A stretch of 64,000 nucleotides of DNA from JACVRW01 sp963812915 (GTDB lineage: Bacteria; Actinomycetota; Thermoleophilia; Solirubrobacterales; Thermoleophilaceae): contig CAWEXB010000013.1 of assembly GCA_963812915.1 (NCBI GenBank), positions 124,001 to 188,000 on the forward strand, given 5' to 3'. The notes under the pieces are model-generated. The model ran no database searches. It was not told the DNA's origin and saw nothing but the letters and a program-made list of their open reading frames with translations. Below are positions 53,015 to 62,646 of the stretch, piece by piece. How positions within the stretch are numbered: the first letter of the stretch is position 1; the number at the start of each line of letters is the position of its first letter. Made by a program: the position numbers and the translations under genes.

Positions 53015-56000
53015 ATGACGGGCCGTCTGCTCGCCCTCGCCGCCGTCACCGGTGCGGGGCTCGCCTCGCTGCCGGCCGCCGCGGTGGCCCAGGAGCCCGA
53101 AACGCCGACCGGGGCCGCCCCGGACGGCCCCGGCGCCCTCTCCCACTTCGACCTCGCACGCAAGGACTGCGTCGGAACGGCGCGCAACCGGCGCTCGAAG
53201 GTTTGGTTCACCGTCGCGGACGGCGTGCTCAGCGACGTCTACTTCCCGACCAACGACAACACCAACAACGAGACGCTGCAGTTTGTGGTGACCGACGGGT
53301 CGACCTTCACCGACCTGCAGACGCGCGACATGACCTACACGGTCGAGGCGCTCGACGACCGGGCGCTCACGTGCCGCGTCACCTCGACCGCCAAGAGCCG
53401 CCGCTACCGAATCGTCACGGACTACGTGACAGATCCGCAGCGCCCGACGGTCGTAATGCGATCGCGCTTCGAGGCGCTGAGGGGGCCCGGCGACTACCGG
53501 CTCTACGTGCGCTTCGACCCCACTCTCAACGGCAACGGCGGCGGCGGCGAGGGAAACGGCGGCCCCGACAGCGGCGGGATCGCGCGCTCCGGCGGCCACA
53601 CGCTGCTCGTGGGGTCGGACCCGGTCACGGCGACCAATGCCGCGAACCGCGACTATGCGGTGCCGGTGCACAGTGCGCTCGACGCCTCGCGCCCGTTCCA
53701 GGCGGTCTCGAACGGCTTCGCCGGCGAGGGTAGCGATGGGCTGACTCAGCTCGAGTCTGACGCGCGACGGCTGACGGACAGCTTTGCCGTGGCGGAGGAG
53801 GGCAACCTCGTTCAGACCGCACGGGTCGATCTCGGAACCGACGGCGCGTTCACGCTGGCGCTCGGCTTCGGCGAGAGCCAGGCCGGCGCGGTGCAGACCG
53901 CGCGCGGCACCCTCGGTGAGCCGCTCGACCCGCTCATGAACGAGTACGCCCGCGGCTGGCATGCCTATGACGAGCGGCTCAGCAATCCGGGGCGGCCGCG
54001 TGGCGTGTCGGAGCGGCGGTGGAGGGAGCTCGTCGACGAGTACTACCTCAGCGCGAACTACGTCAAGGCGGCCGAGGACAAGACGTTCCCCGGTGCGGTG
54101 GCCGCGGCGCTCGCCTCGCCATGGGGCCAGGCGGTCTCGGCGGGCGATCCGGCCAACACGTACTTCGGTTCGTATCGCGAGGTGTTCGCACGCGACCTCT
54201 ACGAGGCCTGGACCGCGCTCCAGCTGGCCGGCGACCGCCGGACCGCGCGCGCCATGACTCGCTTCCTGTTCGAGCGCCAGCAGCTGCCGGACGGGTCGAT
54301 GCCGCGCAACAGCCTTACGAACGGCAAGCCGGCGCCGGACTCGTTCGGCACCCAGCTCGACGAGTGCTCATACCCGCTGATCATGGCCCTCGCCAATGGG
54401 CTGACCGGCCCCGACTTCTACGAGGACCACATCAAGCCCGCCGCCAACTTCGTGATCAGCCACGGGCCCTCCTTCGGGACCGAGCGCTGGGAGGAGCAGA
54501 GCGGCTTCTCGCCCTCGACGATCGCGGCCGAGGTGGCGGGCCTCGTGGCGGCCGCGCGGATCGCAGACCGCAACGGCGACGCGGCCTCCGCGGCGGTATG
54601 GCGGGGTGTCGCCGACGAGTTCCAGCGCAAGATCAAGGACTGGACCCTCACGACGAACGGCCCGCTCAGCGAGCGACCGGTACTTCATCCGCCTCTCGAA
54701 GACGGGCGACCCGAACGCCGAGATCAGCTACGGCCTCGGCAACGGCGGGCCCACGCTCGACCAGCGCGAGGTGATCGACGCCGGCTTCCTGGAGTACGCG
54801 CGCCTCGGGCTGCTCTCCGAGGACGACGCCGATCTCGTTCGCTCGCTCGGCGTAGTGGACGAGACCATCCTGCGCGACACCGACTGCGGCGTCGGCTTCT
54901 ACCGCTACAACGGCGACGGCTACGGCGACCGCTCGAGCGACGGGCGTCCGTGGGCCCCGCACGGTCAGGGCAACGGCCACCTGTGGCCCGTGCTGGCGGG
55001 CGAGCGCGGGCAGTGGGAGCTCGACAGGGGCGACCCGGGCGCGGCCGTCGACCGGCTCGACGCCATGCTGGGAATGGCCTCGGGCGTGGGCCTGATCCCG
55101 GAGCAGGCGTGGGAGTTGCCAGACCTCGACCGCTCGCCCTTCGGGAGCGATCCCACAACCGCCTCGATCGGCTTCGAGGACGGCGAGCCGGCCGGCTCGG
55201 CGTCCGCGCTCACCTGGTCGGCGGGGCAGTTCGTGCGGCTGATGCTCGACGTCTCCGCCGGGCGCATCCTGGATCGTCCGCGCTACACGCGTCGGCGCTA
55301 CGTCGAGCGAACCCAGCGACAGACCGAGCTGACCGTGACCTCGCCGGCCGACAACTCCTCCGTCGGCGAGACCGTGCAGGTCGAGGGCACCTCGGCGCCC
55401 GGCAACTCGATCGCGGTCGCCGTCACGAACACCGACACGAGCTTCGACACGACGGTCCACACGACCACCGCCGGGGCGGGCGGCGGCTTCGCCCTCGAGG
55501 TGCCGCTGACGGGCGGCACCTCCGTGCTGAACATCGTGGCGACGAGCCCGTCGGGCGCCACCGCGCGCGAGGTGCGCACGGTGGTCTTCGACTTCGTGCC
55601 CGGAACGCTGATCTTCGAGACCGCCGACCCCGACGGCGACGACAACGGCCCCGGCAACTACGCCTATCCGACCTCCGACGACTTCAAGCCGGGGGCGTTC
55701 GACATCCAGCACTTCCAGGTCTTCGACGCGGGCGACCAGATCGTCTTCCGGCTGCGGACGCGCGACCTCACGCCGACGTTCGGCAGCCCGCTCGGCGCCC
55801 AGCTGGTCGACGTCTACGTCCACGTGCCCGGCGCCGCGCAGACCTCGACGGCGGCGTCGTTCCCGCAGCGGGGCTACGCGATCGCGGACGCGGGCGCCTG
55901 GAGCCGGCTGATCGAGGTCCAGGGATTCGGGGAGCGGTATGTGGACGCCGGCGGCACCACACTCGGAGACGTGTCGATCCGCGGCAACGCGATCTCGCGC

Positions 56001-56303
56001 TACATCACGTTCAGCGTGCCGGAGGCGAGCCTCGGCACGCCCGGGCCGGGCTGGGGCTTCACGGTCGTGCTGACCGGCCAGGACGGCTTCAGCCCCGACC
56101 AGGCGCGGGGCTTCGCGCCGACGCCGCAGCCGTTCCAGTTCGGCGTCTGCGCGAGCGCCAGCACCGACCCACACTGCACCGTGGACCCGGGCACCGTTCC
56201 GAAGGCGATGGACGTCCTGACCCCGGCCGGGACTACCCAGGCCGACGAGCTCGACTACACGCTGCACAGCCCGGTGACGATCGCCCCGGTCGTAGTCCCC
56301 TGA
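53015..56303 (+). CDS. Exported GH15 glucoamylase/glucodextranase-like enzyme (one frameshift)
   Basis: About 1,095 residues once bridged. Signal peptide LLALAAVTGAGLASLPAAAVAQ. An N-terminal beta-sandwich (SHFDLARKDCVGTARNRRSKVWFTVADGVLSDVYFPTNDN) precedes the alpha-barrel (SGFSPSTIAAEVAGLVAAARIA; GPTLDQREVIDAGFLEYARLGL; RPWAPHGQGNGHLWPVLAGERGQWEL; MASGVGLIPEQAWE, whose Glu fits a catalytic position). After about 770 come an Ig/Big-type module (TSPADNSSVGETVQVEGTSAPG) and a glucodextranase-type C-terminal domain to the end. The frame breaks at GG 54679-54680; one base less gives ERPYFIRLSKTGDPN. Hydrolyses an extracellular alpha-glucan, probably to glucose; exact bond not known. Confidence 0.85.
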
Positions 56304-56329
56304 GCCAGGGTGTATCATTTGTCACAATT

Positions 56330-56500
56330 ATGGAACCGGCATTCTATGTTCTGATTGCGCTGCTGCTGTCCTCGATCGTGTTCGGTCCGATCTTCGGCGC
56401 CGAGAGCCGGCCCGCCTTCCTCCGCCCCCACCGCAAGCCGCGCCCGATGATGGGTGCACTGCGGCCCTCGGAGTGGGACAAGCAGGGCTGGGACCGCTAG
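56330..56500 (+). CDS. Short membrane protein (56 residues)
   Basis: Begins MEPAFYVLIALLLSSIVFGPIFG, a single membrane span, followed by a basic, proline-rich tail (FLRPHRKPRPMMGALRPSEWDKQGWDR). It starts 27 bp after the GH15 gene, on the same strand, and converges with the next gene 10 bp away. No named family is recognised. The codon pattern and a hydrophobic-then-basic design suggest a real gene, but no clear ribosome site is seen before this ATG, so evidence is modest. Confidence 0.5.
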   Translation: MEPAFYVLIALLLSSIVFGPIFGAESRPAFLRPHRKPRPMMGALRPSEWDKQGWDR

Positions 56501-56510
56501 GTCCGACCGT

Positions 56511-58226
56511 TCAATCCAGCGCGCCCTCTAGCCGCAGCACGCGGCGCATGATCGCGAGCGACGACGCATACGTCGAGTCCACGCCGTAGTAGCTGAGCCC
56601 GCGGGCGCCGAGCGTGCGGGCCTGCGTGTAGGGCGTGTCGGAGGCGTAGTGGATGATCCCGAAGTCGAGCGGGAGCTTCGAGAAGTTCACCGCCTCGCCC
56701 ACGGGGTGGCGGTCGGCGTCGGCGATCTCGTAGAGCGCGTTGCAGTAGGTCCCGGCCTCCATCTCGACGACTGTGAAGGCCTCGCGGTAGTAGAAGTCGA
56801 GGTAGGCGCGGTTCTGCAGGAAGGTGCTCTTCACCGTCACCGCGCGCTGGTTGTCGAGGCCGGTGCCGAAGCGCAGGTCGGGGGCGAGGTCGTCGACCGA
56901 GAAGGCGTTGTCGAGCCAATAGGTCGAGCGCGAGTGCTCGTCGTGCACGACGCTCGAGATCATCACGTCGCCGACGTCGGCGTTCAGCGTGGCGGCCTTG
57001 CCCAGCACGTAGACGCCTCGCAGCGAAGCGCTGTCCACGGCGACCTCACGGAGGATGTTGTACGCGGCGAGTCCAAGGGGATAGTCGATGTTCACGACCA
57101 CCGCGTCGCTCGCCGCGAGCCGGTCGGCGTCCACGTCTCCGAGACGCGAGTCGAGCCGCTCGGGGCGCAGGGCGGAGAGCGGAACGATCTGCGCCGGCAC
57201 CCGCAGCGCGGTCGTGCTCCGGATGTGGGAGACACCGCACTCCAGCTCCAGCCGGCGGCGCTCGGCCCGCCCCTCCTCGCCGTGAGCGTCGAAGTACAGG
57301 CGGGCGACGTAGTAGAGGAAGTTCTCCCACGAACCCTGTGAGCGACCCTCGCGGAAGGCGGCGAGCTCTTGACGCAGGATGTCGTCCTCGGGCAGGGCCT
57401 CGACGAACGCCACCAGCTCTGCCTCGCGCACGCGCGCCACTCCGGTGACGATGTTCACGATGCTGTGAGTGTTCGAGCTGACGAAGTAGATCGGGCGGTC
57501 GGCGAGTCCCTCCGCGGCCAGCTTCTCGTGCACGGGCGCCCACCAGCGGCGCGTCATGCGAGCGTAGCCGACCTGCGTCCCGCCGAGCATCCGAACCCGT
57601 AGGGACAGGCGTCGGTCGGCGATCAGCCGCAGGCGCTCGGCGAAGCGCTCGCCCCATGCGTCCCGAAGGCGTGCCCAGTCGTCCGGCACGCCGCCGAGGG
57701 CCCGGGCGCACTCATCGGGCGTCGGCTCCTCCTCGGGCGGCCAGCCGGCGGCGCGCTCGCGCACGTGGAGCTTGTTCCACTCGATCTGGAACGCGACGAG
57801 CGTGGGAATCAGGTCGTCAACGTCGGAGGCACTGGCCAGAAGCACGGCGTGCGTCCCGCCGCCGTCGTCGTGCCAGCGCCGCCGGCGCGCCGGCGCGTCG
57901 GCCTCCTCCCAACTCTCGATCGTTATCCCATTCGCCTGGAAGACCTCGACGTCCTGCCCCATGATCACGAGCCGCGCGCCGGCGATGCCGTCCGGGAGTC
58001 GCCGGATCGCGTAGATGAAGGCGCCGAGATCGGGCTCGTCGCTGTCGGCCAGCGGGTGCAGGCTCGAGCCCATCGCGCGGTGCGACGACTCGAGCACCCG
58101 CAGCTGGGTCTCACCGCTCGAGCGGAGGAGCGTGTTGTAGGTGCGCTGGTAGAGCTCGACCTCGTCGCTGAGCCGCCCGGCGATCTCCTCGGACGGACTG
58201 CCGACCACGAGCCTGGCCACGGTCAT
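56511..58226 (-). CDS. Unknown protein with nucleoside-phosphorylase-like C-terminal domain (DUF6909-like)
   Basis: 571 residues, soluble. The N-terminal half (SSHRAMGSSLHPLADSDEPDLGAFIYAIRRLP and IESWEEADAPARRRRWHDDGG) is not recognised. The C-terminal 250 residues resemble the phosphorylase fold: YVLGKAATLNADVGDVMISSVVHDEHS, TVKSTFLQNRAYLDFYYREAFTVVEMEAGTYCNALYEIAD (the VEMEAG motif is where purine phosphorylases hold Met-Glu at the base site), and GIIHYASDTPYTQ. The match to DUF6909 is from memory. Divergent from upp, so a nucleobase or salvage role is possible but unproven. Confidence 0.7.
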   Translation of the reverse strand: MTVARLVVGSPSEEIAGRLSDEVELYQRTYNTLLRSSGETQLRVLESSHRAMGSSLHPLADSDEPDLGAFIYAIRRLPDGIAGARLVIMGQDVEVFQANGITIESWEEADAPARRRRWHDDGGGTHAVLLASASDVDDLIPTLVAFQIEWNKLHVRERAAGWPPEEEPTPDECARALGGVPDDWARLRDAWGERFAERLRLIADRRLSLRVRMLGGTQVGYARMTRRWWAPVHEKLAAEGLADRPIYFVSSNTHSIVNIVTGVARVREAELVAFVEALPEDDILRQELAAFREGRSQGSWENFLYYVARLYFDAHGEEGRAERRRLELECGVSHIRSTTALRVPAQIVPLSALRPERLDSRLGDVDADRLAASDAVVVNIDYPLGLAAYNILREVAVDSASLRGVYVLGKAATLNADVGDVMISSVVHDEHSRSTYWLDNAFSVDDLAPDLRFGTGLDNQRAVTVKSTFLQNRAYLDFYYREAFTVVEMEAGTYCNALYEIADADRHPVGEAVNFSKLPLDFGIIHYASDTPYTQARTLGARGLSYYGVDSTYASSLAIMRRVLRLEGALD

Positions 58227-58239
58227 TGGGCGCTCACCA

Positions 58240-58365
58240 CTACTCCTTCGCGTACGGTACGTAGGCGATCTGCTCGGCGCCGCCCGGCTCCTGCTCGCGC
58301 AGCTTCAGCCGGCCTCGCGCGCGCGCGTGAAGGAAGTGCTCGAGGTTGCGCAGGGGTGCAGACAA
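58240..58365 (-). CDS. Possible small protein upstream of the phosphorylase-like gene
   Basis: 41 residues from a TTG: SAPLRNLEHFLHARARGRLKLREQEPGGAEQIAYVPYAKE. The stop lies 13 bp before the next gene and codon positions look coding. There is no ATG or convincing ribosome site, and the longer frame enters the upp gene, so it may be a fortuitous open frame. Confidence 0.25.
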   Translation of the reverse strand: MSAPLRNLEHFLHARARGRLKLREQEPGGAEQIAYVPYAKE

Positions 58366-58391
58366 GACGGCGACGAGGCTATCGTCGCGCC

Positions 58392-59018
58392 ATGGCGCAG
58401 CGCCTCGTGGTGGTGGATCACCCGGTCCTGGCCGACCGCCTGACCCTTCTGCGCGACCGCGAGACGGGTCACGGGGCATTCCGTCAGGCCCTCTTCGAGG
58501 CCTCGGCGATCCTCGCCGTCGAGGCGGCCCGAGACCTGCCGCTGGTCGAAGTGTCGATCGAAACGCCCCTGGAGCGGACCACCGGCAGCCGGCTCCCGAG
58601 CGACATCGCCGTGGTGCCCGTCCTGCGCGCCGGGCTCGCGATGGTCGACCCGTTCCTCCGCCTCCTGCCCGACGCCCGCGTGGGCCACGTGGGCGTGTAC
58701 CGCGACGAGAAGTCCCACACGCCCGTCGACTACTACCGGCGCCTGCCGTCCGGCCTGGCCGACGCCCACGTCTTCGTGGTCGACCCGATGCTCGCCACGG
58801 GCGGCAGCGCCGTGTACGCGCTCGACCGCCTCAAGGACGCCGGCGCCCGCCGGCTGGCGCTGGTCTGCCTGGTGGTGGCGCCGGAAGGTCTCCGGGTCGT
58901 GGAGGAGCATCATCCGGACGTGCCCGTGTGGACCGCGGCGGTCGACCGCGAACTGGACCAGAACGCCTACATCCGTCCCGGCCTCGGGGACGTCGGCGAC
59001 CGGGTGTTCGGGACCTGA
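58392..59018 (+). CDS. upp: Uracil phosphoribosyltransferase
   Basis: 208 residues. Converts uracil plus PRPP to UMP. VDHPVLADRLTLLRDRETGHGAFRQAL is the N-terminal hallmark; LRAGLAMVDPFLRLLPDARVGHVGVYRDE, the PRPP loop VFVVDPMLATGGSAVYALDRL and the end GLGDVGDRVFGT are all typical of Upp. ATG lies about 165 bp from the divergent phosphorylase-like gene. Confidence 0.95.
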   Translation: MAQRLVVVDHPVLADRLTLLRDRETGHGAFRQALFEASAILAVEAARDLPLVEVSIETPLERTTGSRLPSDIAVVPVLRAGLAMVDPFLRLLPDARVGHVGVYRDEKSHTPVDYYRRLPSGLADAHVFVVDPMLATGGSAVYALDRLKDAGARRLALVCLVVAPEGLRVVEEHHPDVPVWTAAVDRELDQNAYIRPGLGDVGDRVFGT

Positions 59019-59071
59019 GTGCTAAGCGTCGGTTCCGATTCTTCGAGAGGACACAGTAGTGTTACTTCAGG

Positions 59072-60007
59072 ATGCTGGAACTCCGCCGCCTCCGCCTCCT
59101 CCGCGAGCTGAGCCAGCGCGGGACGATCGCCGCGGTCGCCGACGCCCTGCAATTCACGCCGTCGGCCGTCTCCCAGCAGCTCGCGATGCTCGAGCGGGAG
59201 GCCGGCGTGCGGCTGCTCGAGCGCGCGGGCCGCGGGGTGCGCCTCACCGACGCGGCGCGCGTCCTCGTCGATCACGCCGACGCGCTCCTCGAGCGTGCGG
59301 CGCTCGCCGAGGCCGACCTGGCGGCGGCCGCGGGCGCGGTCGCCGGCCGGGGTCGCATCGCCGGGTTCGAGTCCGTGTCGCTCCACCTCGCCCTGCCGGC
59401 GATGGAGGCGCTGGCGCGTGACGCCCCGCAACTGCGCTGCGAGCTGATCGAGGCCGAGCCCGAGCAGGCGTTGCCCGCCCTGGCCCTCGGCGACGTCGAC
59501 CTCGTGCTCGGCGACGAGTGGCAGCACCTGCCGCTGAGGCTGCCCGAGGGCGTGCAGCGCCACGACCTGCTCAGCGACCCGGTGCACCTCGTCCTGCCCG
59601 CGGGGCATCCCGCGACGCGCCGGCATCGCCACGCCGTGCCGCTCGCCGAGATGGCGAGCGAGGCCTGGACGACCGGCCACGAGGGAATGGCCTGGGACGA
59701 GATGACCCACCGCACCTGCCTCGAGCTCGGAGGGTTTCACCCGGACGTCCGGCACCGGACCGTCGACGCGACCGTCAGCGTCGCGCTCGTCGCCCGCGGG
59801 CTCGCCGTGACGATGGTGCCCGAGCTCGCCGTGCCGGAACGCCACCCGGGAGTCGAACTGCGCCCGATCGCCGAGGGCCCCGTCAGCCGGGCGATCTTCG
59901 CCGCCACCCGCACCGCGGATGCCGCCCGCCCGTCGACGCGGGCGCTGCTCGCCGCCGTTCGGGACGCGGTCGCGGCGCTGCCGCCCCACCTGAGCCGCGC
60001 CGCGTAG
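59072..60007 (+). CDS. LysR-family transcriptional regulator
   Basis: 311 residues. N-terminal helix-turn-helix LRLLRELSQRGTIAAVADALQFTPSAVSQQLAMLEREAGVRLLER, then a LysR substrate-binding fold (GRIAGFESVSLHLALPAMEALARDAPQLRCELIEAEPEQALPALALGDVDLVLGDEW). It starts 53 bp after upp. The Ala-rich helix LLERAALAEADLAAAAGAVAGRG is the usual linker. Target and effector unknown; no divergent partner gene is present to suggest one. Confidence 0.88.
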   Translation: MLELRRLRLLRELSQRGTIAAVADALQFTPSAVSQQLAMLEREAGVRLLERAGRGVRLTDAARVLVDHADALLERAALAEADLAAAAGAVAGRGRIAGFESVSLHLALPAMEALARDAPQLRCELIEAEPEQALPALALGDVDLVLGDEWQHLPLRLPEGVQRHDLLSDPVHLVLPAGHPATRRHRHAVPLAEMASEAWTTGHEGMAWDEMTHRTCLELGGFHPDVRHRTVDATVSVALVARGLAVTMVPELAVPERHPGVELRPIAEGPVSRAIFAATRTADAARPSTRALLAAVRDAVAALPPHLSRAA

Positions 60008-60033
60008 GCGGCGGTCAAGACGGACGCCGTCGT

Positions 60034-61348
60034 TCAAGCCGACGTCGAGCGCGCGATGAGCCCCACTTGCTCCGCGCTCTCCTCGCGCGCGGCGAAGCGC
60101 TCGTCGACCGCGACGCCGGCGACCCAGACGATCTCTCCGCCCGCCTCCACCACGGGCAGCGTGCGGCGGAGGGCGCGCGGCACCTTGCGGTCGGTGAACA
60201 GATCCTGGAGCGTCTTCGTGCCGCCCAGGCCGACCGGACGCATGCGGTCGCCCTCGCGCCAGGCGCGCACGGTCACCGAGGCGCCGAGGGCCGCAGCGGA
60301 GATCGCCACGTCGCCGGGAGCCGACAGCGTCGCCTCGATTTCCCAGCTGCCGAAGCGGACGTGCCCCGGGATGGGAAGCGTCACCGGACGGGGCGCGATC
60401 GCCTCGGGCGCGCGCGTGAATCGAACCGTGCCGTACTCGGCCACGGCCCGGAGGCCGCCACCGAGGTCGAGCGACTTCGTTCCGTGGCCGCCGAGCGCGA
60501 GGATCTCCTCCGCCTCACGACGCGAGAGCGGATGGACCGCTTCGCCGGCGGCGCGCTCGGCCAGGGTGCGCAGCACGAGGCGACGCACGGCGGCCGGCCG
60601 GCGCCGGAGCTCGTCGAGCGAGATCGCCGGGCCGCCGCCCAGCGCGTCCAGCGCCTCGTCCACGGCGCCCTCGAGTACCTCGCCCTCCTCCGCCAACTGG
60701 CGCGCCGTCTCGGCGATCGTCCGGTCGGCGGCGGGCGAGAGCTCGCGCAGAGCGTCGAGCACGTCATGGCGCACCCGAGCGCGGGCGAAGCGGCGGTCGG
60801 CGTTGGAGGGGTCCTCGCGCCAGTCGAGGTCGCGCGCGCGGAGATAGTCGCGCACCTCGGCGCGTGTCACCCCCAGCAGCGGGCGCACGAGTCGTCCGCG
60901 GCGCGCCGCCATGCCGTGCAGCGCGCGCGAGCCCGGCGACACCGCGAGCCGGTAGAGGACCGTCTCGGCCTGGTCGCTGGCCGTATGCGCCGCCGCGTAG
61001 TCGCCCTCGGCCTCCTTCTCGGCGAGTGCGTAGCGGGCATCCCGCGCCCGTTCCTGCAGGTTCCCACCCCCTTCGGGGAGCGTGACCCGCTCGACCGTGA
61101 CCGGCACGCCGAGGCGCGCGCACAGGTCCCGCACGAAGCGCTCGTCCTCGTCCGCGCCCGGACGGAGCCCGTAGTTCGCGTGCAGCGCGGTGACCGCGCG
61201 CGCCGAGCCGCAGCGCCACATCGAGGAGACAGACCGAGTCCCCGCCGCCCGAGAGCAGCACCAGCAGTGGCCGGCCGGGACCCACTAGCCCGCTCTCGCC
61301 GGCGGCCGCGAGCGGCCGTTCGGCCGGGGCGCTCGCGTGCTCTGCCAT
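60034..61348 (-). CDS. tilS: tRNA(Ile)-lysidine synthetase (one frameshift)
   Basis: About 437 residues when bridged. The PP-loop LLVLLSGGGDSVCLLDVALRLGA activates C34 of tRNA-Ile-CAU with ATP; the following VTALHANYGLRPGADEDERFVRDLCARLGVPVTVERV and GDYAAAHTASDQAETVLYRL are typical, as are LVRPLLGVTRAEVRDYLRARDLDWREDPSNAD and the C-terminal DRMRPVGLGGTKTLQDLFTDRKVPRALRRTLPVV. The frame breaks near GG/CC 61194-61195; one base less gives LGARVTALHANYGL. ATG overlaps the cyclase stop by 4 bp. Confidence 0.85.
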
Positions 61349-62539
61349 CACTCCCGCAGGTTGGCCCGGCAGAGCTGCCGGGGCTTGTCGAAGCCCTTGA
61401 GCTTGACCTGGCCGATCTCCTCGAACGTGAGATGGGAGGAGCCCCTGACGGCCTCGATCACCGCGTCGCTCACCAACACCTCCCCGCCGCGGGCACGGGC
61501 GACGATCCGCGAGGCCAGGTTGATCTCGCGACCGTAGTAGTCCCCGTCGCGGTAGAGCGCCGTGCCCCAGTGGATCCCGATGCGCGGCTCGGGGCGCTCC
61601 TCGAACAGGGGCACGAAGCCCACGGCCCAGTCCACCAGCGCCCGCGATGTCCTGCCCCACGACCATGACCTCGTCCCCGATCGTCTTGACCACCCGCGCG
61701 TCCTCGGGCAGCGTGCTCGACACGCGCTCGACGAAGCGCTCGATCGACGACAGGGCCTCCTCATCACCCTCCTCTTCCGTGAAGCGCGTGAAGCCGGCGA
61801 GGTCGGCGAACGCGATCGCGATTCGCAGACGCCCGATGGTCAGCTCCTCGTCCTCTATTTCCATCTCCATGTGACCCACGACGTCCTGCTCGACGTAGTG
61901 CTGGAGGAAGCGCTGATGGACGTAGTCCATCAGCGGCGACGCCAGCGGCAGCAGGTCGCTCGCCAGGCTCTCCATCTCCTCCGCCATCTGGAGCCCCGGG
62001 ACGCCCTCGCGGATGAGCGGCTCGTGCACGTAGAGATGGAACAGGCGCACCTCGGCGTCGGCGATCTGGGACAGCGCCGACCCGTATACGCGGCAGAGCT
62101 GGAGGAACGCGACGAGCGGGAACCCGGCGCCGAGCACGGAGGCGACGTAGTGGAGCGCCTGCACGTCGTCCTCGTCGAGTCGCTCGACGGCGGCCGGCGG
62201 CAGGCCGATGCTCGCCCAGAAGCGTTCGATCAGGGCGGGCTCGAGCTCCGTGGCGTCGGCGGCCTCCGTCAGGGAGCGCGGCGGCTCGTCGCCGGAGAGG
62301 AGCTCGGCGATGTAGCCGTACGCCAGCCGCCCCTGCCTCCCGGCCTCGCGGATGTGCTCGAGCCGGTGTCCCCGCTCGCGCAGCCGCGCGACGATGCGCG
62401 CGTGAGCCACGGCCGCGGCGGTCCACCCGCCCGACCCGTCGACCTCGGGGATGACGCCGGTCTCGGCCCAGCGACGAAGAGTCGAGGGGGAGACCCCCAC
62501 GCGCTCGGCGGCTTCCTTCAGAGTGAGCTGCTCGTCCAC
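61348..62539 (-). CDS. MerR-type DNA-binding domain fused to a class III nucleotidyl cyclase (one frameshift)
   Basis: About 396 residues when bridged. Residues 1-70 form a MerR-like winged helix (LTLKEAAERVGVSPSTLRRWAETGVIPEVDGSGGWTAAAVAHARIVARL). A helical middle of about 120 residues follows. From about 215 a class III cyclase: metal Asp in IAFADLAGFTRFTEEEGDE, second Asp in VVKTIGDEVMVVGQ (Lys before it favours ATP as substrate), and GIHWGTALYRDGDYYGREINLASRI with the Asn/Arg pair. The frame breaks at CCC 61641-61643; removing one base gives GQDIAALVDWAVGF. GTG start. It sits just before tilS. Confidence 0.8.
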
Positions 62540-62646
62540 GGAGCCCTTGATTGTGCCCCTATGGCGACAGCGGCGCACAGTCTCGCGCGCGCGAGGGGGA
62601 GTCAATAGACTCGCCGCCGGACACGCGGAGGAGGACTGAGGGCGGC

